Shown here piece after piece: positions 5,059 through 6,058 of a stretch of DNA of 6,058 nucleotides; the first letter of the stretch is position 1; the number at the start of each line of letters is the position of its first letter. The notes under the pieces are model-generated. The model saw only the letters and a program-made list of their open reading frames with translations. It was not told the origin of the DNA and made no database searches. The position numbers were made by a program, and so were the translations under genes. Origin of the DNA: Ktedonobacter sp. (lineage in GTDB: Bacteria; Chloroflexota; Ktedonobacteria; Ktedonobacterales; Ktedonobacteraceae); NCBI GenBank assembly GCA_003450555.1, contig DMFQ01000448.1, forward strand, positions 10,432-16,489, in the 5' to 3' direction.

Positions 5059-5520
5059 ATGGAGACACAGGAAGTCATTACCAGTGATGGACTACTACAC
5101 GCGCAAAGTCAGTTGGAGCATTTGTATACCGTTGGCCGCGCCAAAGTTGCACAGTACCTGTATGATGCCAAAGAATCGGGCGATGTGATCGACAATGCCG
5201 CTTATGAAGATGCAAAGAACCAACAGGCGCTTCTTGAAGGTAAGATCCAATACCTGGAACAATTATTAGCCAAGGCGAAATTGATCAGTGAGGTACGTAC
5301 AGACGTCGTCTCCCTCGGTTCTGTCGTACATCTCCGCAATAGCGATGATCGTGAGTACCACTATAAACTCGTTGGAGCATACGAGGCAAATCCAGGTGCC
5401 GGGCGTATATCGAACGAATCACCAGTGGGGAAAGCGCTGTTGGGCCAAAAAGTAGGTGACCTGGTCATAGTCTCTACGCCCGGCGGAGTGAAGGAGTATA
5501 CCGTCCTCTCCATATCATAA
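5059..5520 (+). CDS. greA: Transcription elongation factor GreA family, 153 aa
   Basis: GreA enters the RNA polymerase secondary channel and stimulates cleavage of backtracked transcripts, restoring elongation. Residues 1-78 are the N-terminal coiled coil with the tip AKESGDVIDNAAYEDAKNQQ (37-56). Residues 80-153 are the FKBP-like C-terminal domain with GRISNESPVGKALLGQKVGD (115-134) and a closing YTVLSI. Length is normal for the family. ATG 5059 has GAAGGG (5045-5050) 8 nt upstream. At the catalytic tip the first acid is conserved (D42), but the second, Glu in E. coli (E44), is Asp here (D45), a conservative change. It sits between birA and lysS on the same strand and is closed by a strong terminator, so it probably forms the last gene of the birA unit. 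Confidence 0.93.
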   Translation: METQEVITSDGLLHAQSQLEHLYTVGRAKVAQYLYDAKESGDVIDNAAYEDAKNQQALLEGKIQYLEQLLAKAKLISEVRTDVVSLGSVVHLRNSDDREYHYKLVGAYEANPGAGRISNESPVGKALLGQKVGDLVIVSTPGGVKEYTVLSIS

Positions 5521-5543
5521 CCCCAGGCAGTAGCAGCATTCGA

Positions 5544-5587
5544 CCGACCTGTGGCCCATATAATACGAGCCGCAGGCCGGTTTTTTT
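5544..5587 (+). terminator. Intrinsic terminator after greA
   Basis: CCGACCTGTGGC (5544-5555) pairs with GCCGCAGGCCGG (5569-5580) with one A-C mismatch and one G-U pair across a 13-nt loop, followed by seven T (5581-5587). It is a textbook GC-rich terminator and separates greA from lysS. Confidence 0.93.
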
Positions 5588-5643
5588 GTGCTCGCCAGGT
5601 AACGCCAGGGGTGTTTCTATGACTATTCGATCTTTGAAAACAA

Positions 5644-5669
5644 TGTTACAATATATCCGCAAATATTGT
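5644..5669 (+). promoter_or_regulatory. Possible extended -10 promoter with overlapping palindrome before lysS
   Basis: TGTTACAAT (5644-5652) is an extended -10 element; no good -35 is found at 16-18 nt. The start would be near 5659. A perfect dyad ACAATAT-N8-ATATTGT (5648-5654 with 5663-5669) overlaps the -10 and reaches the Shine-Dalgarno GGAGG (5671-5675). It could be an operator or an mRNA hairpin that occludes ribosome binding. A promoter here is expected because a strong terminator lies upstream. Confidence 0.4.
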
Positions 5670-5687
5670 TGGAGGAAAAAGATAGCT

Positions 5688-6058
5688 ATGGCAGACGAAC
5701 GAGAAATGCGTATGCAACGCTTACACACCCTAAGGGAAGAAGGTATCAACCCGTACCCTAATCGCGTGCAGCGCACCCGTACCATTTCAGAACTATTACA
5801 ACACTTCGATGAATGGCAGGGGCCAGAAGGCTCCTTTACCGTTGTTGGCCGCATTCGTCTCATGCGCGAAATGGGCAAAGTTGCCTTTATCAAGATTGAA
5901 GATGGTACCGGCAGTATTCAGACCTACTTTCGTATCAACGACATAGGTGAGGAAGCCTATCGCAGGCTCAAGCTAGTTGACCTCGGTGACTTCATACAGG
6001 TAAGTGGTTTTCTCTTTCTTACCCGCACAGGTGAACGCACCATACATGTCAGCGAGTT
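5688..6058 (+). CDS. lysS: Lysyl-tRNA synthetase, class II, N-terminal part only
   Basis: LysRS charges tRNA-Lys with lysine using ATP in the cytoplasm. Only the first 123 codons are present; the frame runs off the right edge. Seen are the LREEGINPYPNRV entry motif (15-27) and the OB-fold anticodon-binding domain: VVGRIRLMREMGKVAFIKIE at 52-71, then DGTGSIQTYF at 72-81, VDLGDFIQVSGFLF at 97-110 and the TGERTIHVSE end at 114-123. These are typical of bacterial class II LysRS. The class II catalytic motifs 2 and 3 lie outside the window. ATG 5688 is chosen with GGAGG at 5671-5675; the 12-nt spacing is slightly long. The N-terminal extension before the OB fold is short. A terminator after greA and a possible own promoter suggest that lysS is transcribed separately from birA-greA. 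Confidence 0.95.
   Translation, partial: MADEREMRMQRLHTLREEGINPYPNRVQRTRTISELLQHFDEWQGPEGSFTVVGRIRLMREMGKVAFIKIEDGTGSIQTYFRINDIGEEAYRRLKLVDLGDFIQVSGFLFLTRTGERTIHVSE

Noticed and set aside
5559..5564. Perfect TATAAT as a lysS promoter
   Set aside because: It lies in the loop of the greA terminator, has no -35 at suitable spacing, and any transcript would begin within the terminator hairpin.
5474..5893. 139-codon minus-strand frame
   Set aside because: It runs antisense across the end of greA, a strong terminator and the conserved start of lysS, and shows no family motifs.

Overview
The window looks like chromosomal DNA from a Gram-positive-like bacterium with strong Shine-Dalgarno sequences and sigma70-type promoters. 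The best guess is Chloroflexota, possibly Ktedonobacteria. This rests on three things: a three-part nucleotidyltransferase / left-handed beta-helix / phosphohexomutase fusion, a greA-lysS neighbourhood, and a solitary DUF433 gene. It is inference from gene content, not from a database match. No insertion sequence, CRISPR array, tRNA or rRNA was seen.

Left part (1-3485, everything on the minus strand). A long gene enters from the left edge (1-2363, 787 codons, 3' end missing). It encodes a sugar-nucleotide pyrophosphorylase fused to a phosphohexomutase-like domain whose catalytic motifs are visibly degenerate. Its probable promoter (2510-2539) leaves an untranslated leader of about 140 nt with a 14-bp stem-loop. 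Behind it lie an unrecognised 59-residue protein gene (2618-2797), about 365 bp of non-coding DNA rich in inverted repeats (2798-3162), and a DUF433 gene (3163-3417) with a TTG start and a good promoter.

Right part (3618-6058, everything on the plus strand). A near-consensus promoter (TTGACA-17-TACAAT) fires away from the DUF433 gene into an RNA of about 200 nt. This RNA has a perfect Shine-Dalgarno, a 24-codon leader ORF, a long hairpin closed by a 14-bp perfect stem, and an intrinsic terminator at 3803-3849. Then come birA (biotin-protein ligase without a DNA-binding domain), a 12-bp stem-loop, greA (transcript-cleavage factor), a strong terminator (5544-5587) and the first 123 codons of lysS, which has its own possible extended -10 promoter.

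No convincing promoter was found between the leader terminator and birA. The simplest reading is therefore that birA and greA are transcribed by read-through of that terminator, which would make the leader a candidate attenuator. This leader is the most interesting object in the window, and it matches no riboswitch or T-box class I could recognise by eye.
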